A stretch of 64,000 nt of DNA, from the NCBI RefSeq assembly GCF_000374845.1, contig NZ_KB895412.1, forward strand, positions 319,056-383,055, read 5' to 3'. The position numbers were made by a program, and so were the translations under genes. The DNA comes from Paenibacillus terrigena DSM 21567 (GTDB lineage Bacteria; Bacillota; Bacilli; Paenibacillales; Paenibacillaceae). Shown here in pieces: positions 8,089 to 16,098 of the stretch. How positions within the stretch are numbered: the first letter of the stretch is position 1; each line of letters starts with the position of its first letter. The notes beneath the pieces are model-generated. The model was not told where the DNA came from and made no database searches. It was given only the letters and a program-made list of their open reading frames with translations.

Positions 8089-8289
8089 GGTGATCCCTCT
8101 TCTCTCTGAGTAAGTTCCAGTTCTATCCTTTTAGTATACGGGAATATGTCCTGAACGTGGTTAGAATTTAAATGACTTGTAAAAATTGTTCAGCCCTCTT
8201 ATCGGTGAGGGAAAATCAGGATATAATAATTTGAGATGGGACGGCTTGTCCGACCTATACAATGCTGCGAAAAGAGGATGAGGAGTAGT

Positions 8290-8709
8290 ATGAATATTGC
8301 ACCTTATATCAATCTGGATGGTCAATGTGCAGATGCCGTTGCATTCTATGAGAAGGCACTGCAAGCGAAAGTCAAAGGAATCATGCGTTTTGGCGATATG
8401 CCAAATGAAGAGCACCCGATCCCTGATGAAGCTAAAAATCGTGTGATGCATGCTGCGATAGAGATTGATGGCCATACTATCATGTTCTCAGATACTTTCC
8501 CTGGACAGCCATTTACATATGGAGATCAGCTGAGTATTGCGATCGTATCCAATGATATGGAACGATTGAAGTCGATCTATCATGCACTCGCAGATGGTGG
8601 ACAGGTGATCATGGAACTGCAGAAGACGTTCTGGAGCCCGCTGTATGGCATGGTGAAGGACAAGTTCGGTATCCAGTGGCAGCTTAACGGCGAAGAGTGT
8701 AAAGAATAG
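8290..8709 (+). CDS. VOC family protein, PhnB-like
   Basis: 139 aa, vicinal-oxygen-chelate fold of the PhnB type: N-terminal APYINLDGQCADAVAFYEKAL, central MHAAIEIDGHTIMFSDT and C-terminal FWSPLYGMVKDKFGIQWQL are all characteristic. Relatives are annotated as 3-demethylubiquinone methyltransferase-like or glyoxalase-like, usually without proven activity. The start at 8290 is set by GAGGAG upstream; an 18-residue extension has no such site. Single gene with its own terminator. Confidence 0.8.
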   Translation: MNIAPYINLDGQCADAVAFYEKALQAKVKGIMRFGDMPNEEHPIPDEAKNRVMHAAIEIDGHTIMFSDTFPGQPFTYGDQLSIAIVSNDMERLKSIYHALADGGQVIMELQKTFWSPLYGMVKDKFGIQWQLNGEECKE

Positions 8710-8734
8710 TAGCATAAGAACATATAGGATAAGG

Positions 8735-8769
8735 AGAGGTGTCTCGCGCGCAGCGGGTGCCTCTTTTTT
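8735..8769 (+). terminator. Terminator after the PhnB-like gene
   Basis: Nine-pair stem (AGAGGTGTC with GGTGCCTCT, including three G-U pairs) followed by six Ts. Confidence 0.7.
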
Positions 8770-8782
8770 GTGCGTGCCAATC

Positions 8783-8835
8783 AAAAGGGATGCCTCTGTA
8801 ACGACCTTTGCAGGTTTACAGGAGGCATCCCTTTT
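8783..8835. terminator. Long bidirectional terminator hairpin
   Basis: Perfect 14-base arms AAAAGGGATGCCTC (8783-8796) and GAGGCATCCCTTTT (8822-8835), with additional inner pairing TGTAA/TTACA. On the minus strand it follows the membrane-protein gene at 8854. Confidence 0.8.
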
Positions 8836-8853
8836 GTATGCGGTGTGTTCCGT

Positions 8854-9360
8854 TTACACGTAAGATCTCTTGCGGAAGAAGAGAAGCGCTGCACCACCGA
8901 GGATGAGCAGCATCGCAAGGATCGGTTGGCCTGTGGATAGTTTGCTTAAGATGGAACCGATCGTGAAGACCACGAAGAAGATCAAAGATAGTGCGAGTAG
9001 AATATTGATCGGAATGAGCAGATATTTGTTCCGGCTGCCCATCCAATAGAATTCGAACAATCCGACGGCAGGCGCGAGAATAAATCCTGGCCACATGATG
9101 CCCCAGCTGTCGAACAGCATGGAGATCTGACATACAATCCCTACGGTCATTAGAATCCCGCCCGGGATTAATAATCCAACCCCTCGGCGATCTGTTACGG
9201 AGAAATACAGCCAATGCAGGAATACACCAATCGGGATGATGAACATGGTAGGCCAGAAGTATTTGAATATCGTGCCCGTACCCCAAGATTCTCCGCCGCT
9301 TGTTACGAGCAGAATCCCGAGAACAATCAGAATGCCGCCCATTAGCCAATTTCGGTTCAT
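8854..9360 (-). CDS. Multi-pass membrane protein, LiaI/LiaF-like
   Basis: 168 aa with about five or six hydrophobic helices and almost no soluble part. Glycine-rich helix ends (MGGILIVLGILLVTSGGESW) resemble the LiaI/LiaF-like transmembrane region found in envelope-stress operons, but similarity is only in character. The start at 9360 has AAGGAG upstream; longer readings have no such site and cross the promoter gap. A second small membrane gene lies 115 bases upstream on the same strand. Confidence 0.65.
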   Translation of the reverse strand: MNRNWLMGGILIVLGILLVTSGGESWGTGTIFKYFWPTMFIIPIGVFLHWLYFSVTDRRGVGLLIPGGILMTVGIVCQISMLFDSWGIMWPGFILAPAVGLFEFYWMGSRNKYLLIPINILLALSLIFFVVFTIGSILSKLSTGQPILAMLLILGGAALLFFRKRSYV

Positions 9361-9475
9361 TTTTCGTTCGCTCCTTATCATTTCGTACATGTCGTTGATT
9401 CTCATCTTAGCATGGGGGTCCCGTATTGTCCTCAGACTGGGGAGCGAAGGAACACTAGACCAAAGTCTAGGTTCG

Positions 9476-9679
9476 TTAATGCTGAGGATTCTTGAACTTA
9501 TCCATCTGAATGGCAGTATCGATCGATGATTCAATGGACAAGATGCCGAGTACGGTAACGATACTAAATAGGATGCCGTAGAGCACGGTCTGGAAGGAAA
9601 ATCCGAACATAGCTACGCAAGCGCCCCATTCCAAGACGACTGCAACCGTACTGAAGATAAGCTTCGTTTTCTTATTCAT
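9476..9679 (-). CDS. Small two-helix membrane protein
   Basis: 67 aa with two hydrophobic segments (about residues 7-27 and 31-50) and a polar C-terminus. A GGAGA ribosome binding site precedes the ATG. Unknown function. It is possibly cotranscribed with the membrane protein gene at 8854-9360. Confidence 0.6.
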   Translation of the reverse strand: MNKKTKLIFSTVAVVLEWGACVAMFGFSFQTVLYGILFSIVTVLGILSIESSIDTAIQMDKFKNPQH

Positions 9680-9749
9680 GAGATCATTCTCCTCTCCGTA
9701 ATAATATTTACCTTATTTTAACAGTGGTTAGGGAGTTGTTACAAGGAAA

Positions 9750-9768
9750 TGTTCATAGAACGTTCAAT
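9750..9768. promoter_or_regulatory. Candidate TetR autoregulatory site
   Basis: The segment tGTTCATAGAACGTTCAAT contains the half-site GTTCA twice and GAAC in inverse, the same half-site as the perfect palindrome at 10475-10492. It lies about 80 bases upstream of the TetR start. Confidence 0.45.
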
Positions 9769-9844
9769 AAAATAGGGGTTGAAATGACAAAAATCACTAG
9801 CTATAATAAACTCATTCGAGACGAAAGTGAACGGGTGTTTACTA

Positions 9845-10459
9845 ATGCAGTATTTAAAAGATGACGTCAAAAACAATATTCTTCGCGCAGCCTTGTCCGA
9901 ATTTCTGGGGCATGGTTACATGAACGCGTCCATGCGTCAGATTGCGAATACGGCAGGCATTACACCGGGGAATATTTATCGATATTTCAAGAGTAAGGAA
10001 GATCTTCTTCACGAGCTGCTGCATCCTACATACGAGCAGTTCCTGCAATACCTCGCGGAGATTCAGCTGAATATTGAGCAGACCTGTACGAATGAGAATA
10101 CGGATCCGATCGATTATATCAACATGATCCAGAATACATTGCTGGAGCTAATCAAAGAATCGAGCAGTGAGTTCCGGATTATGCTGAATTTAAGTGCGGG
10201 ATCGAAGTATGAGCATGTGAAGCAGGATTTGATCGAATTTGTCATCCAGATTATCGAGAAGTTCTTCTTAGCGGCACGAGATTTGTCAGGACCATCTCTA
10301 GTGGAATTGAAAGACACGATTCGCATGATTTCATCCACCCTTATTGAAGGGGTATGTATGATCCTGCGCGATCATGAAGATGGGGCTACGGTTCAAAGGT
10401 TGGCAAATGAATTGTTGCACATTTACTCGGCTGGGATTTGCCAGAGACTCGGCCAGTAA
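9845..10459 (+). CDS. TetR family transcriptional regulator
   Basis: 204 aa. The N-terminal helix-turn-helix is clear (AALSEFLGHGYMNASMRQIANTAGITPGNIYRYFKSKEDLL), and the C-terminal ligand domain is all-helical and variable, as usual. It lies 68 bases upstream of the MMPL exporter gene with a perfect palindrome between, so it probably represses that exporter. The start is uncertain: ATG at 9845 or GTG at 9827, neither with a strong ribosome binding site. Confidence 0.85.
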   Translation: MQYLKDDVKNNILRAALSEFLGHGYMNASMRQIANTAGITPGNIYRYFKSKEDLLHELLHPTYEQFLQYLAEIQLNIEQTCTNENTDPIDYINMIQNTLLELIKESSSEFRIMLNLSAGSKYEHVKQDLIEFVIQIIEKFFLAARDLSGPSLVELKDTIRMISSTLIEGVCMILRDHEDGATVQRLANELLHIYSAGICQRLGQ

Positions 10460-10474
10460 TTTTTTTGTTCTAAA

Positions 10475-10492
10475 AATGAACAGGCGTTCATT
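10475..10492. promoter_or_regulatory. TetR operator between regulator and exporter
   Basis: Perfect inverted repeat AATGAAC-AGGC-GTTCATT, seven-base arms with a four-base centre, located 36 bases upstream of the MMPL start. The form is typical of TetR family operators. Confidence 0.7.
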
Positions 10493-10527
10493 AACCTTTT
10501 AATGGATAGGGAGTGTGGAGAGAGATG

Positions 10528-13500
10528 ATGAACAAAATTATTAAGTGGCGCTGGGGAATTCTTGCGGCATGGCTTGTTGTGACGGCACTGCTCGTCGCGT
10601 TCCAGCCAGATGTCAATGCGATTCTACGGCAGAGAGGTCAAGATCCGCTCACTGATGACAGCCCCTCGAAAGTGGCGGGCGCCCTGCTTAAAGAAATGAG
10701 TGGTGGCGGTACATCGCGGAGCAATATTATCGTCTTCCATACGGATCAGAAGATGACCGATGCCGAGATGAAGCAGATTGAGCAGGGCGTCGCTGATTTA
10801 ACGGCCAAGAAGTCTGAGTTGGGACTTGAGAATATTCTAGATCCGTTCTCCATGCCAGATGCGAAATCATCCTTGATCTCGGACAATCAGACGACGCTCA
10901 TGGTGAGCTTCGAGTTGGATCGCAAAGGGCGAGAGATCAAGGATATTAAGAATGAATTCGATCATGTGTTGAAGGGGATGGATGTCCCTTACTATTTGAC
11001 AGGCGAGGATTTCATTCAAGAGGACTATATCAAAGCGTCGGAATCCGGCGTGGAGAAGAGTGCGATTCTAACGGTGGCTTTCATTCTGCTCGTCTTGATC
11101 GCCATGTTCCGATCGGTATTGATTCCATTTATTTCGCTCTTGCTCGTGGGCGTCTCCTACTTAGTCTCCATGGGGATCGCGTCACAAGTCATTGATAAGC
11201 TGAACTTCCCGGTGACGAGCATTACGCAGATGCTGCTCATCATGATCTTGTTCGGGATTGGCACGGACTATAACATCCTGTTGTTCAATCGGTTCAAGGA
11301 AGAGCTGGCACATGGACGTTCGACGAACGAAGCGATTATCGTCTCCTACCAGACGGCCGGGAAGACGATCTTCTATAGTATTCTGACCGTGTTCATTGCT
11401 TTTGCCGGACTTAGCTTCTCGAGCTTCGGGATCTATAAATCGGCGAATGTGGTCGCGATTGGGACGGCGGTGTTGGTCCTTGAGATTATGACATTGACGC
11501 CGTTCTTCATGAAGACGCTTGGTGTGAGGTTGTTCTGGCCTTCGAAGAACAGAGATGGACATAAAGAGAGCAAGTTCTGGGCGAAGCTGACGGGTATGTC
11601 GGTACGTCATCCGATTATTACGACAGTGATCATTATTGCGCTGATGATTCCTGTGCTCTTAACGAGCGGACAGAAGCTGTCCTTCGACCAATTGAAGGAG
11701 CTAGGTAATGGTTACCCTTCTACCCAGGGGTTCAATATTGTAGCGGAGAATTTCAGCCGCGGTCAAGCGCTGCCGACGACCGTTGTCCTGAAGAGTGATC
11801 AGGCATTAGATAATAACGATAACCTTGCTGTGATCGATAAATTGACGGATAAAATCAAAGGGATTGAAGGTGTGAAGAAGGTTGCGAGTGTAACGCAGCC
11901 GCAGTCCAAACCGATTGATGAATTCTATATTAGTTCACAGTCGGAATCGGTTGCGGAAGGGATTTCGGCAACCAAGGATGGCGTTGACAAAATTCAAGAC
12001 GGGATTCATCAGATGAACGAGAAACTGGTGAGTCCAGATTTCTCCGATGTCACGAAGTTGGCATCCGGAACAGGTGAGATCTATAACGGTTACAATCAGA
12101 TTACGGGAGCGATGAATCAAGTCGCTGCAGGAATCGATCAGGGTGCGAATGGTGCAGATCAACTGAAGAAGGGGATTTCCCAGCTGAAGACAGGGATGAA
12201 ATCTGTCTCGAGCTCGACAACGGAACTAAGCCAAGGGATCTCGCAATTACAGCAAGGATACGGTTCTCTAGCTGATGGATATACACAGCTTGAAGCGAAG
12301 CTTCCTGGCATCCAGCAAGGACTTGCTGGCATGAACGGGTTGATCGGTGGGCTGGGTGCGAAGTATAGCCAGGTGAGTGAAGACCAAGACTATGCGAAGT
12401 TGAAGCAGACTGGGGCATCCCTCGAATCCGGCGTTGCTCAGATGGTTGGCGGAATGCAGGAACTGAACAAGAATTATGGGCAGCTGAATACTTCCTTCGC
12501 CAAAGCTTCCGCAGGACTCCAGCAAGTTGCGGCTGCACAGACACAGATGGCATCGGGGATGGATGAGCTCGAGTCAGGCGCTTCAGCGCTTGCGAGCGGC
12601 TTGCATAAAGGAGCTGCCGGCAATCGTCAAATTACGGCGAATATGAAGAAGCTTAATGATGGGCTTGCGAAAATTCAAGATGGACAGAAGAAGCTGGGCG
12701 TAGGGCTTACCAGCTTATCCGACGGCATGTCCCAATTGAAGGATGGCCTTGGTAAGAGTGGCAACGGTCTTGGAGATATCTCCGAAGGACTGGGTAAGAC
12801 GGGCAATTTCATGACGGAGCTAAATAATGCGAAAACGTTCTTCATTCCGCGCGAAGCACTCACGAGCGAAGATTTCGGCAAAGCGGTAGATAACTTCATG
12901 TCGAAGGATCGTAAAATTACGAAACTGCTCGTTGTGCTTGATAATGACCCGTATTCCCAAGCGGCGCTAGGTACGATTGAGAAAATCAATGATGCCGTTG
13001 CGAGTACGTTGAAAGGAACGGTGCTCGCCAATGCACAGTTCGGCGCAGCGGGACCAAGCTCCACAACGTATGATGTGAACAATGCGCAGGTGGATTCCTT
13101 CAATAGTACAGCAATCATCGTTATTGTGGGAGTATTCCTCGTCTTGCTGCTTGTGATTCGTCAATTCTGGCCGGCGATTTATATCATTCTCTCGCTTGTT
13201 GCGTCCTATTATGTCGCGATGTCGGCATCGAACTTCATGACGGAATATATTCTGAAGGCGGATGGGGTATCGTCCTTCGTACCATTCTTCTCTTTCATTA
13301 TCATCGTCGCGGTTGGCGTCGACTACAGTATCTTCCTCATGATGCGGTACAAAGAGTATGGTTCCATGGCACCGAGAGATGCCATCGTGCATGCAGCCAA
13401 AAATATCGGCGGCGTGGTCATCTCCGCTATGATCATCTTAGGCGGAACCTTTGCGACATTAATGCCATCCGGACTTGTTCTGCTTATTGAGCTAGCGACA

Positions 13501-13641
13501 GCGGTCATTGTAGGCTTGCTTGTCCTATGCTTCATCTTGCTGCCAATGCTGCTGCCAGCGCTGATGGTCCTTCCAGATGCGTTTAAGCGCAAGGGTGCGC
13601 GGGAGAAGGAGCAAGTGTATCAGAACTCGTTCGAATCATAA
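10528..13641 (+). CDS. MMPL/RND-superfamily exporter with long coiled-coil ectodomain
   Basis: 1037 aa inner-membrane transporter of the MMPL type. One helix is at the N-terminus, five follow around residues 175-345 with the family motif GIGTDYNILLFNRFKEE, and a second bundle around 865-1030 repeats it as GVDYSIFLMMRYKEY. The Asp-Tyr pairs are the proton-relay positions of RND proteins. Between the bundles, roughly residues 475-770 form a long extracytoplasmic segment with regular GxxQLxxG spacing, resembling the tape-measure-like region of YhgE/Pip proteins. Relatives export lipids or hydrophobic drugs. GGAG precedes the ATG at 10528; another ATG at 10525 is possible. Confidence 0.88.
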   Translation: MNKIIKWRWGILAAWLVVTALLVAFQPDVNAILRQRGQDPLTDDSPSKVAGALLKEMSGGGTSRSNIIVFHTDQKMTDAEMKQIEQGVADLTAKKSELGLENILDPFSMPDAKSSLISDNQTTLMVSFELDRKGREIKDIKNEFDHVLKGMDVPYYLTGEDFIQEDYIKASESGVEKSAILTVAFILLVLIAMFRSVLIPFISLLLVGVSYLVSMGIASQVIDKLNFPVTSITQMLLIMILFGIGTDYNILLFNRFKEELAHGRSTNEAIIVSYQTAGKTIFYSILTVFIAFAGLSFSSFGIYKSANVVAIGTAVLVLEIMTLTPFFMKTLGVRLFWPSKNRDGHKESKFWAKLTGMSVRHPIITTVIIIALMIPVLLTSGQKLSFDQLKELGNGYPSTQGFNIVAENFSRGQALPTTVVLKSDQALDNNDNLAVIDKLTDKIKGIEGVKKVASVTQPQSKPIDEFYISSQSESVAEGISATKDGVDKIQDGIHQMNEKLVSPDFSDVTKLASGTGEIYNGYNQITGAMNQVAAGIDQGANGADQLKKGISQLKTGMKSVSSSTTELSQGISQLQQGYGSLADGYTQLEAKLPGIQQGLAGMNGLIGGLGAKYSQVSEDQDYAKLKQTGASLESGVAQMVGGMQELNKNYGQLNTSFAKASAGLQQVAAAQTQMASGMDELESGASALASGLHKGAAGNRQITANMKKLNDGLAKIQDGQKKLGVGLTSLSDGMSQLKDGLGKSGNGLGDISEGLGKTGNFMTELNNAKTFFIPREALTSEDFGKAVDNFMSKDRKITKLLVVLDNDPYSQAALGTIEKINDAVASTLKGTVLANAQFGAAGPSSTTYDVNNAQVDSFNSTAIIVIVGVFLVLLLVIRQFWPAIYIILSLVASYYVAMSASNFMTEYILKADGVSSFVPFFSFIIIVAVGVDYSIFLMMRYKEYGSMAPRDAIVHAAKNIGGVVISAMIILGGTFATLMPSGLVLLIELATAVIVGLLVLCFILLPMLLPALMVLPDAFKRKGAREKEQVYQNSFES

Positions 13642-13657
13642 AATGAATATCTAAGAA

Positions 13658-13706
13658 TGAAAAAAGTCTCCAGAGCCACGGCCCACGTGGTTTTGGAGAC
13701 TTTTTT
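13658..13706 (+). terminator. Terminator after the MMPL gene
   Basis: Stem AAAAAAGTCTCCA/TGGAGACTTTTTT with an inner CCACG/CGTGG pairing, ending in six Ts. Confidence 0.85.
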
Positions 13707-13769
13707 CGGTCAGAGGGCTATGCCGTCGGATGAGTCATCCCATGGCTTTTTTGACTTTTACAGATCGTG

Positions 13770-13975
13770 TTGAGTGGGCTAACGAATCGTATAATTCTTA
13801 TTGACCGGAAAAATGGCGTTTTTTTAGGCTAACGAATCTGAGCAGCGCTATTGTGACTTTTTGGAGTGAATTTGCTCCTTATTATGCTGAATAGCGATTA
13901 TGGAGTTCGTTACGATTTTAAATCGGCTCATTCGACACAAATAAGCGTTGCTGGATTCGTTAGCCATTTGTACAC
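13770..13975. repeat. Non-coding repeat cluster (GGCTAACGAATC family)
   Basis: The 12-mer GGCTAACGAATC occurs on the plus strand near 13777 and 13828 and on the minus strand near 13954-13965. The second and third copies continue similarly (AGCAGCGCTATT versus AGCAACGCTTATT). A weaker copy, TAACGAACTCC, lies near 13901-13911 on the minus strand. No gene is seen here. It looks like a cluster of degenerate intergenic repeat units. Confidence 0.65.
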
Positions 13976-13976
13976 A

Positions 13977-14354
13977 CTATTGGCGGAAATGATTCATAAC
14001 CCAGTTGATGCCGTTGATGTGATCTGTGACTTCACCGTGCAGTGCTCCGAAGAATGTATCTTGCAGTTCAACGGTAGCTTGTCCGTTATCTGCTACTAAT
14101 TTATCGTACATGCGGCGCATATCCGCTTCACTATCGATGTTCAGAATGACTTTGATGTTGTGGCCTTTTGGTACATGACCGCCATACGTACTGGAGAAAT
14201 GCAGCAGGCTGTTTCCAATGTAGAGCTCTGCGTGTCTTAGAATACCTTGATGTTCATTGAGGACTTTCACCTCACCGCCGAATAGGCCTTGGTAATATTG
14301 TATGGATGCTTCGACATCTTCGACGACGAGAAATGGGCTTGCGCTTGTAATCAT
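13977..14354 (-). CDS. VOC family (glyoxalase-like) protein
   Basis: 125 aa, vicinal-oxygen-chelate fold: ASPFLVVEDVEASIQYYQGLFGGEV at the N-terminus and ELQDTFFGALHGEVTDHINGINW at the C-terminus. It is related in outline to the PhnB-like protein at 8290 but clearly distinct. No substrate is deducible. The ATG at 14354 has GGAGGA upstream. A stretch upstream (aaaccattcggtttc and aaaccttttggttg) may carry regulator half-sites for this gene. Confidence 0.75.
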   Translation of the reverse strand: MITSASPFLVVEDVEASIQYYQGLFGGEVKVLNEHQGILRHAELYIGNSLLHFSSTYGGHVPKGHNIKVILNIDSEADMRRMYDKLVADNGQATVELQDTFFGALHGEVTDHINGINWVMNHFRQ

Positions 14355-14520
14355 AAGAGGACTCCTCCTTCGCATTTAAGAAACCATTCGGTTTCGCTTT
14401 TTATTATATGAAACCTTTTGGTTGTATGTCAAATTGAAATTTCGATTGTGGTTAGACGAGCTGGGAAGTATACTTTGTGCAAGATCAAGAACAATGCAAG
14501 GAAAGGAACGAGGTGACAGA

Positions 14521-14784
14521 ATGAGTACCGTCTACAAAAACTGTCAGAGCTGCGGGATGCCGATGTCTAGTGACGAGCGTGGCGGCGGATCGGAAGCAGA
14601 TGGCACGAAGAGTACGATGTATTGCAGCCATTGTTATGAAAACGGGGCATTTACGCTGCCGAATATTACGCTAGATGAGATGCGTGAACGGGTGATCGGC
14701 AAGATGAAGGAATTCCATTTTCCAAGGTTTATTGGCAAGCTATTTACGCGCAACTTGCATCAACTGGAGCGGTGGAAGGGATAG
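14521..14784 (+). CDS. Putative zinc-ribbon protein
   Basis: 87 aa. It carries the compact four-cysteine motif NCQSCGMPM ... YCSHCYENGAF of the putative zinc ribbon family (Pfam Zn_ribbon_2 type), followed by a helical C-terminal region. Members are small cytoplasmic proteins of unknown function, often near AraC or transport genes. The start at 14521 is set by GAGGTGA upstream; a longer reading has no site. Confidence 0.8.
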   Translation: MSTVYKNCQSCGMPMSSDERGGGSEADGTKSTMYCSHCYENGAFTLPNITLDEMRERVIGKMKEFHFPRFIGKLFTRNLHQLERWKG

Positions 14785-14791
14785 AAGTGAA

Positions 14792-14823
14792 AAAGAAATG
14801 CCGTATTTTGCGGCATTTCTTTT
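14792..14823. terminator. Terminator between convergent genes
   Basis: Arms AAAGAAATGCCG and CGGCATTTCTTT (one base pair short of perfect) with T-rich and A-rich flanks, so functional in both directions. Confidence 0.8.
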
Positions 14824-14907
14824 CGTTTCATGGATTCTGCAAATCGGAAGAATTCTTCAATTGTAAAATCTTTTTTATTCAGGTATTCCTTGTTACCGAA
14901 GGTTATC

Positions 14908-15588
14908 TTATAATCTGCCTTCTTTTTGAAATCGCAACTCGTAACCGATGTGGGAATTTGTACGATAAAGAACCTTTGTTCCATCATGAAAAGTATGAAA
15001 TTGATCGTGGAATCCTTTGTATTTCTCCAACGCTATCGTTGCGGGCATAATATAAATTTGGATGATCCCGTTTATAGCCGAGTTGTGATATCTTAGGACC
15101 AATCGCTGATGGATATGTTGAATTTCTCCGCTGAAATGGGTAATTTCAAAAGGGAAGTGAGCAGGCACATATATTTCTCTTTGGAATAACTGTTGGTAAT
15201 CGTGGATGAGCTTCGCTTCGTCTACTAGCGGGTTGGCACCATCGAATACCGTTCGGATATTTGTGATTTTATTGTTCTCAACAGTTATCTCCCATATGAG
15301 GGCAAGCCGTTCACCACCTAACGTCTCATCTAGGAAATTCGCTGTCAGAACTTTGACATGCTTTAATGGAGAGTTAACCAATTGATAGCTAGTTATCGGA
15401 CTATTTTCTCTGATTTCAGGAAGCGTCACTCCATATGACATATAAGATTGAGCTAGTGAATAGTCTTTCACACGTATTGCTTGAGCAAATTGCATAGATA
15501 CATCTGTATTACGTGCTCCTGCTATTTCAATCGAGAGAAGCAGGCTTGCACATCCCATAAGTAACACAATCCATCTTTTCATCTTCAT
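14908..15588 (-). CDS. Probable exported DUF4367-like protein, possibly frameshifted at the C-terminus
   Basis: 226 aa from the ATG at 15588 (GGGTGA upstream); a GTG at 15597 would add three residues. The N-terminus is a signal peptide with a lipobox-like LLMGC, so it is probably a lipoprotein or exported. The second half (FPFEITHFSGEIQHIH ... VLYRTNSHIGYELRFQKE) resembles DUF4367-type domains in arrangement. The frame ends abruptly at 14908. One base shift at the A-rich run near 14928-14935 opens a continuation, ADYKITFGNKEYLNKKDFTI then EEFFRFAESMK, which looks like the expected end of such a domain. A frameshift or sequencing error is therefore suspected. Confidence 0.6.
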   Translation of the reverse strand: MKMKRWIVLLMGCASLLLSIEIAGARNTDVSMQFAQAIRVKDYSLAQSYMSYGVTLPEIRENSPITSYQLVNSPLKHVKVLTANFLDETLGGERLALIWEITVENNKITNIRTVFDGANPLVDEAKLIHDYQQLFQREIYVPAHFPFEITHFSGEIQHIHQRLVLRYHNSAINGIIQIYIMPATIALEKYKGFHDQFHTFHDGTKVLYRTNSHIGYELRFQKEGRL

Positions 15589-15631
15589 TTTCGTCACCCA
15601 TGGTTACTATAACCAGAATGAAGATGGGATA

Positions 15632-16078
15632 TTACCGCTCCCATATTTGCTCCAGATGATGCTCCAAGTGCTTCAGGTAGTCTTCAATAAGCCATTTCAA
15701 CGTGACCATCTGTCCTTCGCCGATATCGCAGGTGTATATCAGCCTGTCTTCAGGAATGTGGGCAATAATGTTTACCACTTGCGTATTTAATGCAATCCAT
15801 AGGTTCAAGATCTGTCCCATAGGCTGATTCTGATAATTCATGTGCTCCACCCATTGGTTCTGCGCATATTTAAGCACGACGTAGGGCTGAGGTTCATATT
15901 GTGCACGTACAAAACGCTGCATATTCGTTAGAGCAGAGTCGCACAGATGACCGAGGATTTCTTTTTTGGACCATTTGTGAGGTTGTGGTCGTATGGAAGA
16001 TTTGAGTTCAGACAATGACTCGATCCTAACAGGAACTTCGGTAATCCAATGTTGTAATCTGTCTATTGTTGCTTTCAT
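15632..16078 (-). CDS. DinB superfamily protein
   Basis: 148 aa, four-helix DinB_2-type protein: KWSKKEILGHLCDSALTNMQRF near residues 35-57 gives the first histidine, and YLKHLEHHLEQIW at the C-terminus gives the others. Metal binding is expected from the family; catalytic role unknown. It lies 20 bases downstream of the sensor kinase gene and may be the third gene of that operon. Confidence 0.8.
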   Translation of the reverse strand: MKATIDRLQHWITEVPVRIESLSELKSSIRPQPHKWSKKEILGHLCDSALTNMQRFVRAQYEPQPYVVLKYAQNQWVEHMNYQNQPMGQILNLWIALNTQVVNIIAHIPEDRLIYTCDIGEGQMVTLKWLIEDYLKHLEHHLEQIWER

Positions 16079-16098
16079 GTTTTTCCCTCTGTTTTTTG

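Noticed and set aside
13770-13975. CRISPR or attachment site
   Set aside because: The repeated 12-mer is in both orientations, irregularly spaced and degenerate, which fits dispersed intergenic repeats better.
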